64,000 nucleotides of DNA from Runella rosea (GCF_003325355.1 NZ_CP030850.1:4071001-4135000); one strand, 5' to 3'; numbered from the stretch's first letter, positions 28,097-37,417 are shown. Notes: a model not told the origin generated them from the letters alone. Translations and numbers: made by a program.

Positions 28097-28214
28097 GGAG
28101 ATGGTGTTGTTTCGTAAATTTAACTACGTTATTTGATAAAAAGTTTAAATCCACAAAATAATTGCCAAAAACCGCGAAATTTACACGCGTCTCACCCTTA
28201 CAACATTACTTTCT

Positions 28215-28628
28215 ATGGAACTTTTTGGATTTTCTGTATTACTACTTTCCAAACTCTTTTTTGCAGCGTTTAATGGAATTCTATTCACCCAGTCGGGCTT
28301 GGACAAAGTCTTTCATTATCAAGGCAATCTCGATTATTTTAAAGACCATTTCAAAAAATCGCCCCTTGCCTCTACCGTTGGTTTACTGATGCCCGTCATT
28401 ACCCTGCTCGAAACATCGGCAGGTGTCACCTCTTTAATTGGCTTACTCTTACTGCTACTTGGACACGACGCGGGTAACAGCGTGGCGGCGGCTGGCCTGG
28501 GATTGGGAGGGTTATCGTTGGTGTGTCTATTTTTTGGCCAACGAGTTGCGCAGGATTATGCAGGAGCAGCGGCATTAGTGCCTTACTTTCTGATGACAAT
28601 GGCCGGGTTTGTCTTGTACGCCTTTTAA
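28215..28628 (+). CDS. DoxX-like integral membrane protein
   Basis: A 137-aa protein with four hydrophobic segments (about 5-25, 52-72, 75-100, 110-135). The N-terminal motif FNGILFTQSGLDKVFHYQGN is typical of the DoxX/DoxD-like superfamily (F-x-SGxxK). No catalytic role is established for such stand-alone members. Divergent from the His-rich peptide gene; transcribed alone and followed by a strong hairpin. Confidence 0.75.
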   Translation: MELFGFSVLLLSKLFFAAFNGILFTQSGLDKVFHYQGNLDYFKDHFKKSPLASTVGLLMPVITLLETSAGVTSLIGLLLLLLGHDAGNSVAAAGLGLGGLSLVCLFFGQRVAQDYAGAAALVPYFLMTMAGFVLYAF

Positions 28629-28630
28629 GA

Positions 28631-28674
28631 ATACGCCGCTAAAGCGCCCAATCTCTCGGTCTTTAGCGGCGTAT
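28631..28674. terminator. Long hairpin between convergent genes
   Basis: A perfect 14-bp stem, ATACGCCGCTAAAG (28631-28644) with CTTTAGCGGCGTAT (28661-28674), and a 16-base loop. Flanks are A/T-rich but without long T-runs. It probably ends both the DoxX-like gene and accC. Confidence 0.7.
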
Positions 28675-28696
28675 AAAATGTACTATACTTTTACGA

Positions 28697-30196
28697 TTAG
28701 TTCATCCGGTTGGCTTTCCACTTACTTTTAACGGGTACTGCCGCACCCGTGCTGCCACTAACTGGCTTCTTTGACTGCTCCATCAAATACCCCACCAACG
28801 CCGCCGCAATTTGGGCCTCCTCTTCATCTATGCCTTTTTTGAGTACTTCTGGAGTAAAATAATGCTTCACAAAATGGGTATCAAATTGACCCGAAGTAAA
28901 TGCTTCGTGCAACATCACAAATCGACAGAAGCCCAACGTCGTTTGTACGCCCGTGATTTCGTACTCATCTATGGCCCTTACCATCTTATCAATAGACTCC
29001 TGACGCGTAGCCGCATACGTTATCAATTTTGCAATCATTGGGTCGTAGTAAATCGGAATAGCCATGCCTTGCTCAAACCCATCGTCTACCCGCACACCAT
29101 TCCCCTGCGGACGAACGTAGGTATGTAATGTTCCGACATCTGGCAAAAAATTGTTGGTCGGGTCTTCGGCATATACACGTACTTCCATCGCGTGCCCATT
29201 GATTTTCAGGTCTTCTTGTTTGATTTCCAAGACTTTTCCTTCTGCGACATAAATCATTTGCCGTACTAAGTCTACGCCCGTAATCATCTCCGACACAGGG
29301 TGTTCTACTTGCAAACGGGTGTTCATTTCAAGAAAATAGAAATTGAGTTTTTCATCGACAATAAATTCTACCGTTCCCGCACCATAATACCCACACGAAC
29401 GCGCCACGTCAACGGCGCATTTACCCATGGCTTCCCGGATTTCAGGCGTCAGACAAGACGAAGGCGCTTCTTCCACCACTTTTTGGTGCCGACGCTGTAC
29501 CGAGCATTCACGCTCAAATAAATGAATGATGTTGCCGTGCTGGTCCCCCAACACTTGAATTTCTACGTGACGAGGCGATGCGACGTATTTTTCGACAAAA
29601 ACGGCACCATCGCCAAACGAGGCAATAGCCTCACTGACGGCACGCTCCATTTGTTCATCAAACTCTTCTTCATTCTCAACAATGCGCATTCCTTTGCCCC
29701 CACCGCCAGCACTAGCTTTAATCAAAACCGGATAACCAATTTGATTCGCAATTAATTTAGCCTCCGCGCGGTCTTCAACCGCATCGGGCGTGCCGGGCAC
29801 CATCGGAATATTATACTTTGCAACGGTTCGTTTGGCCGATAATTTATCGCCCATAATCTCAATGCTCTGCGCCGACGGGCCAATAAAAATCAATCCTGCG
29901 TCTTTTACCATTTGCGAAAAGCGGGCATTTTCCGATAAAAACCCGTATCCCGGATGAATTGCATCGACTCCTAACTGCTTACACACTTCAATGATTTTGT
30001 CGCCTCTCAAATAAGACTCTGAAGAGGCCGCTGGGCCAATACACACCGACTCGTCGGCGTATCTAACATGCAAGGCCGTACGGTCAGGCTCGCTATATAT
30101 GGCTACTGTTTTGATGCCCATTTCACGGGCGGTGCGCATCACACGCAACGCAATTTCACCACGGTTGGCTACAAGGATTTTTTTTATAGAAGGCAT
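28697..30196 (-). CDS. accC: Biotin carboxylase subunit of acetyl-/propionyl-CoA carboxylase
   Basis: ATP-dependent carboxylation of biotin. At 499 aa it carries the N-terminal domain (KKILVANRGEIALRVMRTAR), the ATP-grasp glycine loop (ASAGGGGKGMRIV), the carboxylation motif ERECSVQRRHQKVVEEAPSS and the FLEMNTRLQVEHPVSEMITG active site. There is no biotinyl (BCCP) domain. The C-terminus (FDTHFVKHYFTPEVL plus a Ser/Pro/Lys tail of about 35 aa) is longer than in E. coli AccC (449 aa) and resembles Bacteroidota acyl-CoA carboxylase alpha subunits, so propionyl-CoA is an alternative substrate. accB or a carboxyltransferase is not adjacent. Confidence 0.88.
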   Translation of the reverse strand: MPSIKKILVANRGEIALRVMRTAREMGIKTVAIYSEPDRTALHVRYADESVCIGPAASSESYLRGDKIIEVCKQLGVDAIHPGYGFLSENARFSQMVKDAGLIFIGPSAQSIEIMGDKLSAKRTVAKYNIPMVPGTPDAVEDRAEAKLIANQIGYPVLIKASAGGGGKGMRIVENEEEFDEQMERAVSEAIASFGDGAVFVEKYVASPRHVEIQVLGDQHGNIIHLFERECSVQRRHQKVVEEAPSSCLTPEIREAMGKCAVDVARSCGYYGAGTVEFIVDEKLNFYFLEMNTRLQVEHPVSEMITGVDLVRQMIYVAEGKVLEIKQEDLKINGHAMEVRVYAEDPTNNFLPDVGTLHTYVRPQGNGVRVDDGFEQGMAIPIYYDPMIAKLITYAATRQESIDKMVRAIDEYEITGVQTTLGFCRFVMLHEAFTSGQFDTHFVKHYFTPEVLKKGIDEEEAQIAAALVGYLMEQSKKPVSGSTGAAVPVKSKWKANRMN

Positions 30197-30352
30197 TGGG
30201 AATCATTAGATTATATAAATTCAAATCGGCTGTTGCCCAGAAACACACAACCTACTTAAATCAATGAATAACTTTTATGCTGTTAAAAGCACCGAAAGTT
30301 ACAACTTATCGTTAAATGAGTTAAATTTATATTGGTAAATCACTATAGGCTA

Positions 30353-30838
30353 ATGATAAAAAGCATTGGATTGTTGGGCATTTGGTTATTTTTTGGGCAT
30401 CAAGTCATTCAGGCTCAGGAGGTATCGGTTGTGAAATGGAAAGAAATTCAAGACATTTTGTCACAGTCGTCCGATACTACATACATTGTTAATTTCTGGG
30501 CCACATGGTGCAAACCCTGCGTGGCGGAATTGCCGCACTTTGAAGAGGTTCAAAAAAATTACAAAGACCGGAATGTCAAAGTAATCATGGTTAGCATGGA
30601 TTTTGCAAAGGATTTAACGGTGCGGGTAATTCCGTTTGTAAGTCAACATCAACTCACAGGAAAAGTTTGGTTGTTGAATGAACCCGACGCCAACAATTGG
30701 ATTGATAAAATCAGCACCGAATGGTCGGGGGCTATTCCAGCAACCTTGATTGTCAACAATCAAAAAAAGAAAAAAGTCTTTTTTGAACAAAAATTAGACT
30801 ATGACCGTTTGGTGAAGGAACTATCTGATTTTCTGTGA
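30353..30838 (+). CDS. TlpA-like periplasmic thioredoxin
   Basis: A 161-aa exported protein (signal peptide about 1-22, ending VIQAQ) with a thioredoxin/TlpA domain. The active site WCKPC is at Cys53-Cys56 and the cis-proline is in GAIPATLIVN. Likely reduces disulfides in the periplasm or supports cytochrome maturation. ATG 30353 is preferred over a TTG 21 bp upstream. It is 44 bases upstream of another thioredoxin-fold gene and probably co-transcribed with it. Confidence 0.85.
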   Translation: MIKSIGLLGIWLFFGHQVIQAQEVSVVKWKEIQDILSQSSDTTYIVNFWATWCKPCVAELPHFEEVQKNYKDRNVKVIMVSMDFAKDLTVRVIPFVSQHQLTGKVWLLNEPDANNWIDKISTEWSGAIPATLIVNNQKKKKVFFEQKLDYDRLVKELSDFL

Positions 30839-30882
30839 CTTTTTAATCGAATAGGGTCAAAACAGCAGTTAACACAACTAAC

Positions 30883-31524
30883 ATGAAAAAGAAATTTTGG
30901 GTACCATTTATCATAACACTGACCTTAGGTACTTTGGTCAGCGCGGCACTTCGACAAGAGCACCCTCAAACCCCGCCTGCGGGCTACCCGATAGGTGGAA
31001 CCGTGGCCGACTTCAAGCTTAAAAACATAGACGGTAGCGTTATTTCTTTATCAAATTACAAAGACAAAAAAGGCGTAATCGTCGTCTTTACTAGCAATCA
31101 TTGCCCTTTTTCGAAGGCCTATGAAGAGCGTATCATCGGATTGGATAAAAAATACGCCGCACAGGGCTTTCCTGTATTGGCCATTAACTCTAACGACGCT
31201 AGTGATTATGAAGAAAATTCCTTTGACAACATGAAAAAACGCGCTCAGGAAAAAGGATACTCGTTCCCTTATTTACAGGATGAAACCCAAGCGGTTGCAA
31301 AAGCATTTGGCGCTACGCGTACTCCTCATGTATTTATACTACGAAACGACGGAGGTAAATTTACGGTACAGTACATCGGAACCATCGACGACAATTATCA
31401 AGACCCCGCTGGGGTAACTAAAAGATACGTTGAGGATGCTGTCTCCAATATTCTGATGGGTAAGCCAGTAGTTGTAACCCAAACGAAGGCCGTTGGCTGC
31501 GCCATTGGTTGGAAAGACGCTTAA
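30883..31524 (+). CDS. Redoxin (AhpC/TSA-like) periplasmic protein
   Basis: A 213-aa protein with an N-terminal signal or anchor (residues about 6-22) and a peroxiredoxin/thioredoxin domain (about 38-190). The redox motif is SNHCPFSKAYEER with Cys74 and Ser77 in place of a second Cys; a further Cys206 lies in the conserved C-terminal tail (KAVGCAIGWK), which could act as resolving cysteine. FGATRTPHVFILR supplies the cis-proline strand. Follows the TlpA-like gene and ends at a strong terminator. Confidence 0.82.
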   Translation: MKKKFWVPFIITLTLGTLVSAALRQEHPQTPPAGYPIGGTVADFKLKNIDGSVISLSNYKDKKGVIVVFTSNHCPFSKAYEERIIGLDKKYAAQGFPVLAINSNDASDYEENSFDNMKKRAQEKGYSFPYLQDETQAVAKAFGATRTPHVFILRNDGGKFTVQYIGTIDDNYQDPAGVTKRYVEDAVSNILMGKPVVVTQTKAVGCAIGWKDA

Positions 31525-31541
31525 AATTTCTGATACAATTT

Positions 31542-31578
31542 AAAAGAAAAGGCTCAACAAACGTTGGGCCTTTTCTTT
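31542..31578. terminator. Bidirectional terminator
   Basis: Long stem starting AAAAGAAAAGGCTCAAC and closing GTTGGGCCTTTTCTTTT around a loop of about four bases, with T-run on the plus strand. It lies between the convergent redoxin and glycosyltransferase genes. Confidence 0.8.
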
Positions 31579-32321
31579 TAAATTTCCAGTAAGCTCCACT
31601 TCCAAAACCCTAGCTTGGCCAAACAATATCGGACTGAGACCCTCAAAACCCCCAAGCCATATTTCATGCTTCGTTGAAAATTAATGGAAGAAGCTTCATC
31701 AAAATACTTGGTCGGACACGTCACTTCCGCGATTTCGTAACCTTTCCAGAAAACTTGGGCAATCATTTCGTTGTCAAAGACAAAATCATCATCACACTTA
31801 TTGAAAGGAACATTTCGCAGTACTTCGCCAGAAAAGGCGCGATACCCCGTATGGTATTCTGATAATTTTTGATTCATTAGAATATTTTGCGCAAGCGTCA
31901 AAAACCGATTTGCAATGTATTTATACATCGGCATTCCCCCTTTAAGTGCTCCTTTTCCCAAAATTCTTGACCCAAATACTACTTGGTAAAGATCATTGCC
32001 AATGATTGAGATCATGGCCGTAAGTAGTAAGGGAGTATACTGATAATCAGGGTGAAGCATGATAACAATGTCGCCCCCAAGTTCAAGTGCTTTAGAATAG
32101 CAGGTTTTTTGGTTTCCACCATAACCTTTATTTTTATCGTGGCGAATCACGTGTTTAATCCCAAGCCGTTCTGCCACTTCGGTGGTATTGTCGGGACTGG
32201 CATCATCCACCAAAATCACCTCATCGACCAAATCAAAAGGTATTTCAAGGTACGTTTTTTCGAGCGTAAGCGCTGCCTTATACGCAGGCATTACAACAAT
32301 CACTTTTTTGTTTTTATACAT
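31578..32321 (-). CDS. Family 2 glycosyltransferase (dolichyl/undecaprenyl-phosphate sugar synthase-like)
   Basis: A 247-aa GT-A fold enzyme without membrane helices. It shows the nucleotide-sugar signature EVILVDDASPDNTTEVAERL, the HPDYQYTP motif in the position of the metal-binding DxD of DPM1-like enzymes, and the conserved SEYHTGYRAF segment. Probably transfers a sugar from a nucleotide donor to a polyprenyl phosphate or to a surface glycan; donor and acceptor unknown. It is transcribed alone or with the upstream molybdopterin gene (57-base gap). Confidence 0.85.
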   Translation of the reverse strand: MYKNKKVIVVMPAYKAALTLEKTYLEIPFDLVDEVILVDDASPDNTTEVAERLGIKHVIRHDKNKGYGGNQKTCYSKALELGGDIVIMLHPDYQYTPLLLTAMISIIGNDLYQVVFGSRILGKGALKGGMPMYKYIANRFLTLAQNILMNQKLSEYHTGYRAFSGEVLRNVPFNKCDDDFVFDNEMIAQVFWKGYEIAEVTCPTKYFDEASSINFQRSMKYGLGVLRVSVRYCLAKLGFWKWSLLEI

Positions 32322-32378
32322 AAATCAGATTCTGCAATTCAACGTTTTATGAACTGCCACGCGGCAAAATTAGCTTTA

Positions 32379-34484
32379 TCAAACAGTATTTCCAATCGCT
32401 TCCAAAACTTCCACCCGGACAGGCACTCCCACAAAAACCGCATTGCCAGTCAATTCATCAATGACCAAGTCATCAGTCAAGTCATTGACACTCACTCCTG
32501 CGTGCGTTTGCGCTACCGAAAGTTGGACGCCATCTCGCCCATGCCCGTATCCGTGAGGCAGACTCACTGTCCCTTTCATTACCTTATCCGTAATTTCGAC
32601 GGGAACCGTCACCTCCCCTACTCTTGAACTGATTTTTACATTATCCATCTCAGAAATAGCACGTTGCCTAGCATCGTCTGGGTGCATCATTAATGTACAC
32701 CGATTGCGGCCTTTTACGAGTCGCTGCGAGTTGTGTAGCCAAGAGTTATTATCACGTAAATGCCGACGATTGGTCAATAACAAGTCAAAGTGCGTATTTA
32801 CTTTACTTTCCTGCCAAACCTTTCTAATACGGAGGATATCCTTTACCAATAGTTCAGGAGCAAGATGAATTTTTTTATCCTGCGTCAACAACCGATTTGG
32901 CAAATCAGGCCGTAGTGGGCCCAAATCCAACCCATGAGGATGTTGACGGAGGTGTTCCAAGCTTAAATTGTACCCACCAAAGCGCAAGCCTAAATCAACT
33001 TTTGCGTGCGGGTCCTGAGGAACGGCCCCAGCCTCTCCCGAAAGCCGCGCCGATAGCTCCTGAAAAATTTCCCAATCGTATTTTGCATTTTCTGCTTTGA
33101 AAAACAACGGCTCTGAAAAACGCGTGACGTTACGAACGGCCAAGGCGTTGAATGTTAAATCGTAATGCGCCACTTCCAACCCCGTAGCGGGCGGTAAAAT
33201 ATAATCTGCATAACGGGTGGTTTCGTTAATGTAAATATCAATCGCCACCATAAATTCCAACCCCTCCAGCGCTTTATCTAATTGCTGACCATTGGGTGTT
33301 GACAGGATTGGATTACCGCAACTGGTAATCAGTGCTTTTATCTGCCCATCCCCTTCAGTCAGTATTTCTTCTGCAAGCACTGATACAGGAAGCTCGCCCA
33401 TGAATTCGGGTAAACCCCGAACTCGGCTACGATGACGATTGTACTTGTTATAAGTTCCTTTAGTATTGGCCAATATATCCACGGCAGGGTGAGTAAACAT
33501 GGCCGTACCAGCCCGATCAATATTGCCCGTTACTACATTCAGGACATTTAAAAGCCATTGACATGCTCCACCAAATGCCTGCATTGAAAGCCCGACGCGT
33601 CCATACACAACGGCTGAAGGAGCATTTGCAAACGCCCGGGTTAAGTTCCGAATAGAATCAGCCGAGATGCCCGTTTTTAGTTCTACTTTTTCTGGTAAAA
33701 ATTCGGCCACAAGTGTCCTTACCTCATCCAATCCTGTGACAAAAGCGGGCGTTTTATCTAAACCTTCATCAAAAACAACCTGTAACATTGCCAACAGTAA
33801 AAACACATCTGTACCTGGGCGAATAAAATGATGTGCATCGGCTTTGGCGGCGGTTTCGGTAAAACGTGGGTCAATCACCACCACTTTCCCTCCCCGCTGT
33901 TGGATGGCTTTCAGTCGGTTAGCCACATCGGGAACCGTCATTAGACTTCCATTAGAAGCAATAGGATTACCGCCCATAATAAGCCAAAAATCAGTATGGT
34001 CAATGTCGGGAATGGGCAACAGAAAAGGATGCCCGAACATTTGCCAAGCCGCAAAATGATGAGGCAGCTGGTCAGCAGAAGTAGCCGAATATATATTTTG
34101 GGTCTTCAGTGCCCTCATCAATCCCGTTCCAGACAGAAAAGTACCAGAATTATGGACCGACGGATTGCCCGCATACATCGCAACTGCGTTGTTGCCATCG
34201 CGCGCCTGAATTGCTTTTAGCGTCGCCGCTATATCATCAAATGCTTCCGACCAACTTATTGTTTCCCACCCTGTTTCGGTACGCTTTAATGGCAACTTAA
34301 GTCGGTTAGTATCTTCGTATATATCCTTTAATGCCAATGCTTTAGGACAAATATGACCTCGGCTAAAAGGGTCATTTTTATCCCCGTTGATGGCTATAAC
34401 TTGAGTGCCTGAATAAGAAATCTCTAATCCACAAATAGCTTCGCATAAATTGCACGCGCGGTAATGAACACTGGGATTTGTCAT
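32379..34484 (-). CDS. Molybdopterin-dependent oxidoreductase with N-terminal [4Fe-4S] domain
   Basis: A 701-aa enzyme of the DMSO-reductase/formate-dehydrogenase superfamily. The [4Fe-4S] ligands are Cys11, Cys14, Cys18 and Cys46 (RACNLCEAICGL... HICPKA). MGGNPIASNGSL and GGKVVVIDPRFTETAAKADA belong to the cofactor-binding core, and a C-terminal molydop_binding domain includes LPHGYGHGRDG. The region that usually carries the Mo ligand (SATSADQLPHHFA, about 138-150) has no Cys or Sec, so the ligand is unclear. No Tat signal, so cytosolic. The substrate and electron partner are unknown. ATG 34484 is chosen over an upstream start at 34514. Confidence 0.88.
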   Translation of the reverse strand: MTNPSVHYRACNLCEAICGLEISYSGTQVIAINGDKNDPFSRGHICPKALALKDIYEDTNRLKLPLKRTETGWETISWSEAFDDIAATLKAIQARDGNNAVAMYAGNPSVHNSGTFLSGTGLMRALKTQNIYSATSADQLPHHFAAWQMFGHPFLLPIPDIDHTDFWLIMGGNPIASNGSLMTVPDVANRLKAIQQRGGKVVVIDPRFTETAAKADAHHFIRPGTDVFLLLAMLQVVFDEGLDKTPAFVTGLDEVRTLVAEFLPEKVELKTGISADSIRNLTRAFANAPSAVVYGRVGLSMQAFGGACQWLLNVLNVVTGNIDRAGTAMFTHPAVDILANTKGTYNKYNRHRSRVRGLPEFMGELPVSVLAEEILTEGDGQIKALITSCGNPILSTPNGQQLDKALEGLEFMVAIDIYINETTRYADYILPPATGLEVAHYDLTFNALAVRNVTRFSEPLFFKAENAKYDWEIFQELSARLSGEAGAVPQDPHAKVDLGLRFGGYNLSLEHLRQHPHGLDLGPLRPDLPNRLLTQDKKIHLAPELLVKDILRIRKVWQESKVNTHFDLLLTNRRHLRDNNSWLHNSQRLVKGRNRCTLMMHPDDARQRAISEMDNVKISSRVGEVTVPVEITDKVMKGTVSLPHGYGHGRDGVQLSVAQTHAGVSVNDLTDDLVIDELTGNAVFVGVPVRVEVLEAIGNTV

Positions 34485-34635
34485 GTTTTTAGCTTGTTTG
34501 ATGCAATTTATCAATTTTCTGCATGCTGATTGTGTGTTTTTTAGGCAAGAAACAATAAAGCGTCAACACACTGTAAATGAACACTTTACTTTTTCTTTGT
34601 CCTTCCACTTTCTAACTTCTTTTTTTAGATACTTT

Positions 34636-34663
34636 TTTGATTTTCAAAAAGTTACTATCTTTG
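34636..34663 (+). promoter_or_regulatory. Bacteroidota promoter for bL31 (TTTG-N16-TATCTTTG)
   Basis: -33 box TTTG at 34636-34639 and a perfect -7 box TATCTTTG at 34656-34663, followed by GCGTCCCG, the usual initiation context. The leader before the bL31 ATG is about 45 bases. Confidence 0.75.
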
Positions 34664-34713
34664 CGTCCCGTTTTAGAAAAAGCACAGTAACATCATAAAT
34701 AGTTGATACAGAA

Positions 34714-34956
34714 ATGAAAAAGGGCATTCATCCAGATTACAGAGAGGTAGTTTTTTGGGATTTGTCGAGCGATCACAAATTCATCACGCGTTCTTGCGCA
34801 CCTACCAAAGAAACCATTGATTTCGAAGGCAAAAACTATCCTGTTTACAAAGTCGAAGTTAGTTCAGAATCTCACCCATTCTATACTGGCAAAAACACTT
34901 TGATTGATACCACAGGTCGTGTTGATAAATTCTTCAAGAAATACGGAAAAAAGTAG
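34714..34956 (+). CDS. rpmE2: 50S ribosomal protein bL31, type B (zinc-free)
   Basis: An 80-aa ribosomal protein beginning [19 protein letters not shown]. It lacks the CxxC zinc ligands of type A bL31 and has the type B insertion ([15 protein letters not shown]) with the KFFKKYGKK end. This is the zinc-independent paralogue, here apparently a main copy driven by a strong promoter. Monocistronic, with its own terminator. Confidence 0.96.
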   Translation: MKKGIHPDYREVVFWDLSSDHKFITRSCAPTKETIDFEGKNYPVYKVEVSSESHPFYTGKNTLIDTTGRVDKFFKKYGKK

Positions 34957-34993
34957 TCATCCGTCATTTCCTGATTTAATTGGAAATCGAAAT

Positions 34994-35034
34994 AAAAAAG
35001 CGGTAAGTTGCCCTAGGCAGTTTATCGCTTTTTT
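34994..35034 (+). terminator. Terminator after bL31
   Basis: AAAAAAGCGGTAA pairs with TTATCGCTTTTTT (one G-U), inner TGCC/GGCA, followed by GTTTTT. The A-run on the left means it also serves the convergent LysE gene. Confidence 0.8.
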
Positions 35035-35039
35035 GTTTT

Positions 35040-35666
35040 TCAGGAGATAAGCTTGAATAACTGTAAACCTGCCATTCCTAAGAATATCCAGCCCAGTAAT
35101 TGATTAAGGCTAATTTTCCCCAACTTCCCAAGCAATTTTTCCCGGTATCTGCTTGTCAAATAGGCTACTCCAAACAATAAGGCTAACGCCCCCAAAACTG
35201 CACCCATCACAAAGGCAATCTGCTCACTAGGTAGATGAACTTTTAATTGTTCATACCCTTGAAATTGCACCAGAATAAACAACCAATACGGAAAGAGCTG
35301 CGGATTCAAAATCGCTAACGAGAAGCCTTTTAATACATCCGACCGACCAGTGGGCGATTCAGCTTTATTCATGGTTCGGGCACTACTCCGAAAAAGTGTA
35401 ATTCCTATCGCAATGAGTATTGGAATAGAAGCCCATTCAAGCAGTCGCCAAACATCAGGATGTTTTTCCAGCCACATACCAGCCCATACGGCGGCAGCGG
35501 CATAAATCAATTCGGGCACACATCCTCCCAGCGCAACCAGTAATCCAGCCTTTAAGCGGCGTTTCAAGACTGTATGTATAACAGTAAGATTCACGGGACC
35601 TAATTGAAGCGAGCCAACAAAACTGATTCCTGCCGTGGCCAGAAGGATAAGAAGAGCTTTTTCCAT
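35040..35666 (-). CDS. LysE-family export permease
   Basis: A 208-aa inner-membrane protein with six hydrophobic segments. The N-terminal half has the family motif SLQLGPVNLTVIHTVLKRRL (GPxN type) and GCVPELIYAAAAVWAG; the second half includes FSLAILNPQLFPYW, with the conserved NP. Exports amino acids or related metabolites; the substrate is not predictable. Last gene of the BASS-SDR-LysE run, 32 bases after the SDR gene. Confidence 0.85.
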   Translation of the reverse strand: MEKALLILLATAGISFVGSLQLGPVNLTVIHTVLKRRLKAGLLVALGGCVPELIYAAAAVWAGMWLEKHPDVWRLLEWASIPILIAIGITLFRSSARTMNKAESPTGRSDVLKGFSLAILNPQLFPYWLFILVQFQGYEQLKVHLPSEQIAFVMGAVLGALALLFGVAYLTSRYREKLLGKLGKISLNQLLGWIFLGMAGLQLFKLIS

Positions 35667-35698
35667 GCATCTTTAACGCACAATTGCCTGCGGCGGTT

Positions 35699-36466
35699 TC
35701 AACTTTCGTAAGGCGATGGGCTCACGGCCGTCCATCCTCCGTCCACCACGAGAGATTGCCCCGTTATATGACCCGCTAGAGGCGAAACCAAAAACAACGC
35801 CGCGTGGGCAATATCCTGCACTTTTGCAGGCCGACCGATGGGTGTTATGCGTCCCCACGTTTTTTCATACTCGGGGTCTTCAGCGGTGCGTTCGGTCATG
35901 GTAGCACCAGGAGCTACTGCGTTAATGGTAATACCATAAGGCGAAAGTTCAACAACTAAGCTTTTTGCTAACATTTCAAGTGCTGCTTTTGTCATGCCAT
36001 ACGCCGCAAGAAATTGGTGCGCTTGATGCCCCGTTACCGACGACATCAACAAAATGCGCCCCCCTTCACCCTGCAAACGCATTTGACGCGCCGCCGCCTG
36101 TGTCAAAAAGAAACTCCCCCGAAGGTTTAAATCTAACAACTTTTGTAACGATTCGGGCGTATACTCAAAAAAATCCCCAAAAGTAGTGATACCCGCATTG
36201 GCAACAATTATTGTAAGTTTGCCAAACACACGAACCGCTTCACTCACCATGGCCTGCACAAAATCTACATCAGCGGCATTGCCACTGTAAGCAACACACT
36301 GTCCTCCCGACTTTTGAATAAACTCAGCGGCTTTCTCTGCCAGTTCCTCATCCAAATCATTGAGCAAAACCGCCGCTCCCTGCTCCGCTAGTTGTCGCGC
36401 AATTTCTAGCCCAATGCCTTGCCCTGCGCCAGTTACGATGGCAACCTGATCTTTAAATTGTAACAT
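35699..36466 (-). CDS. Short-chain dehydrogenase/reductase
   Basis: A 255-aa classical SDR. The cofactor loop TGAGQGIG is at residues 12-19, NAG at 90-92, and the catalytic Ser142/143, Tyr156 and Lys160 are in MSSVTGHQAHQFLAAYGMTK. The PGATMTERT segment and the C-terminal GHITGQSLVVDGGW are typical. Asp37/Asp39 after the second strand suggests NAD(H) preference. Substrate unknown. Located 13 bases from the BASS transporter, so the two may handle the same acidic or sterol-like compound; that is inference. Confidence 0.9.
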   Translation of the reverse strand: MLQFKDQVAIVTGAGQGIGLEIARQLAEQGAAVLLNDLDEELAEKAAEFIQKSGGQCVAYSGNAADVDFVQAMVSEAVRVFGKLTIIVANAGITTFGDFFEYTPESLQKLLDLNLRGSFFLTQAAARQMRLQGEGGRILLMSSVTGHQAHQFLAAYGMTKAALEMLAKSLVVELSPYGITINAVAPGATMTERTAEDPEYEKTWGRITPIGRPAKVQDIAHAALFLVSPLAGHITGQSLVVDGGWTAVSPSPYES

Positions 36467-36478
36467 TAATCGTTGTAC

Positions 36479-37417
36479 TTATTTATTTTGAGATGAATCA
36501 ATGGTTGGCTTTTTACTCCACCAACTCGCTAATAATGAGCCTGTAATATTCATAATGGGGCCAAAAAGTGCTGGTGCAAGGCCGACAGTAGCTACTTTTC
36601 CCATTTGCAGTGCAATGCCTGATGCTAATCCACCATTTTGCAGTCCTACTTCAATCGCCACCGTACGGCAATCCTGCTCGGGAAGTTTTAAAACTCGTGC
36701 GCTCCAATAGCCCAACAAATAGCCACTTATGTTATGGATTAAGGTACAGATAATCAGTACCCCTCCTACTTTGAGTAAACTTTCGCGACCTGCTGCCGTA
36801 ATAATGCAAATAATCAGGGCAATCCCAGCCATAGAAACCAGCGGCATGTACTTATTTAAAAACTCAGTTTGATTTCTAAACACTTTATTGACTATCAATC
36901 CCACGCCAATGGGTAATATGATAATTTTCAGAATTTCAACCATCATCTTAAAGAAGTCAACTTCAATAAATGCTCCTCCTAATAATTTCATCAATAATGG
37001 CGTTAAAATAGGAGCCAACAAAGTCGCAGATGAAGTAATGGTAAGCGACAACGCTACGTTAGCTTTGGCAATGTAAGCCATTACATTGGATGCCAAGCCA
37101 CTAGGCGAACATCCTATAAGAATTACGCCTGCTGCAATTTCAGGGGGGAAATTAAAACTTGTTGCTAAGGTGTACCCAATAATCGGCATGATGGTAAACT
37201 GGCAAATCAACCCGATAACTACACTTTTTGGTGATTTTACAACGGCTTCAAAATCTTTAGGACTCATGGTTGTACCCATGCCAAACATAATGATTTGGAG
37301 CAATGGCACGATGAGTGTTTTTAGCTGAAAGTCTCCGACTTGGGTGAAGTATTCTGGAAAAATCATGGCCAGTGTTGCAGCCACTATAATGGATAGCGTA
37401 TACAGGTAACTTTTCAT
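36479..37417 (-). CDS. Bile acid:sodium symporter (BASS/SBF) family transporter
   Basis: A 312-aa inner-membrane protein with about nine to ten helices. It shows the SBF motifs GVILIGCSPSGLASNVMAYI (unwound-helix crossing region) and EVGLQNGGLASGIAL (second crossover). In free-living bacteria these carry organic anions such as pantoate or pyruvate-like acids rather than bile acids. First gene of a three-gene run with SDR and LysE genes. Substrate unknown. Confidence 0.9.
   Translation of the reverse strand: MKSYLYTLSIIVAATLAMIFPEYFTQVGDFQLKTLIVPLLQIIMFGMGTTMSPKDFEAVVKSPKSVVIGLICQFTIMPIIGYTLATSFNFPPEIAAGVILIGCSPSGLASNVMAYIAKANVALSLTITSSATLLAPILTPLLMKLLGGAFIEVDFFKMMVEILKIIILPIGVGLIVNKVFRNQTEFLNKYMPLVSMAGIALIICIITAAGRESLLKVGGVLIICTLIHNISGYLLGYWSARVLKLPEQDCRTVAIEVGLQNGGLASGIALQMGKVATVGLAPALFGPIMNITGSLLASWWSKKPTIDSSQNK

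Noticed and set aside
31536..31580. Riboswitch near the redoxin gene
   Set aside because: The A/T-flanked stem is between convergent genes and is explained by a terminator.
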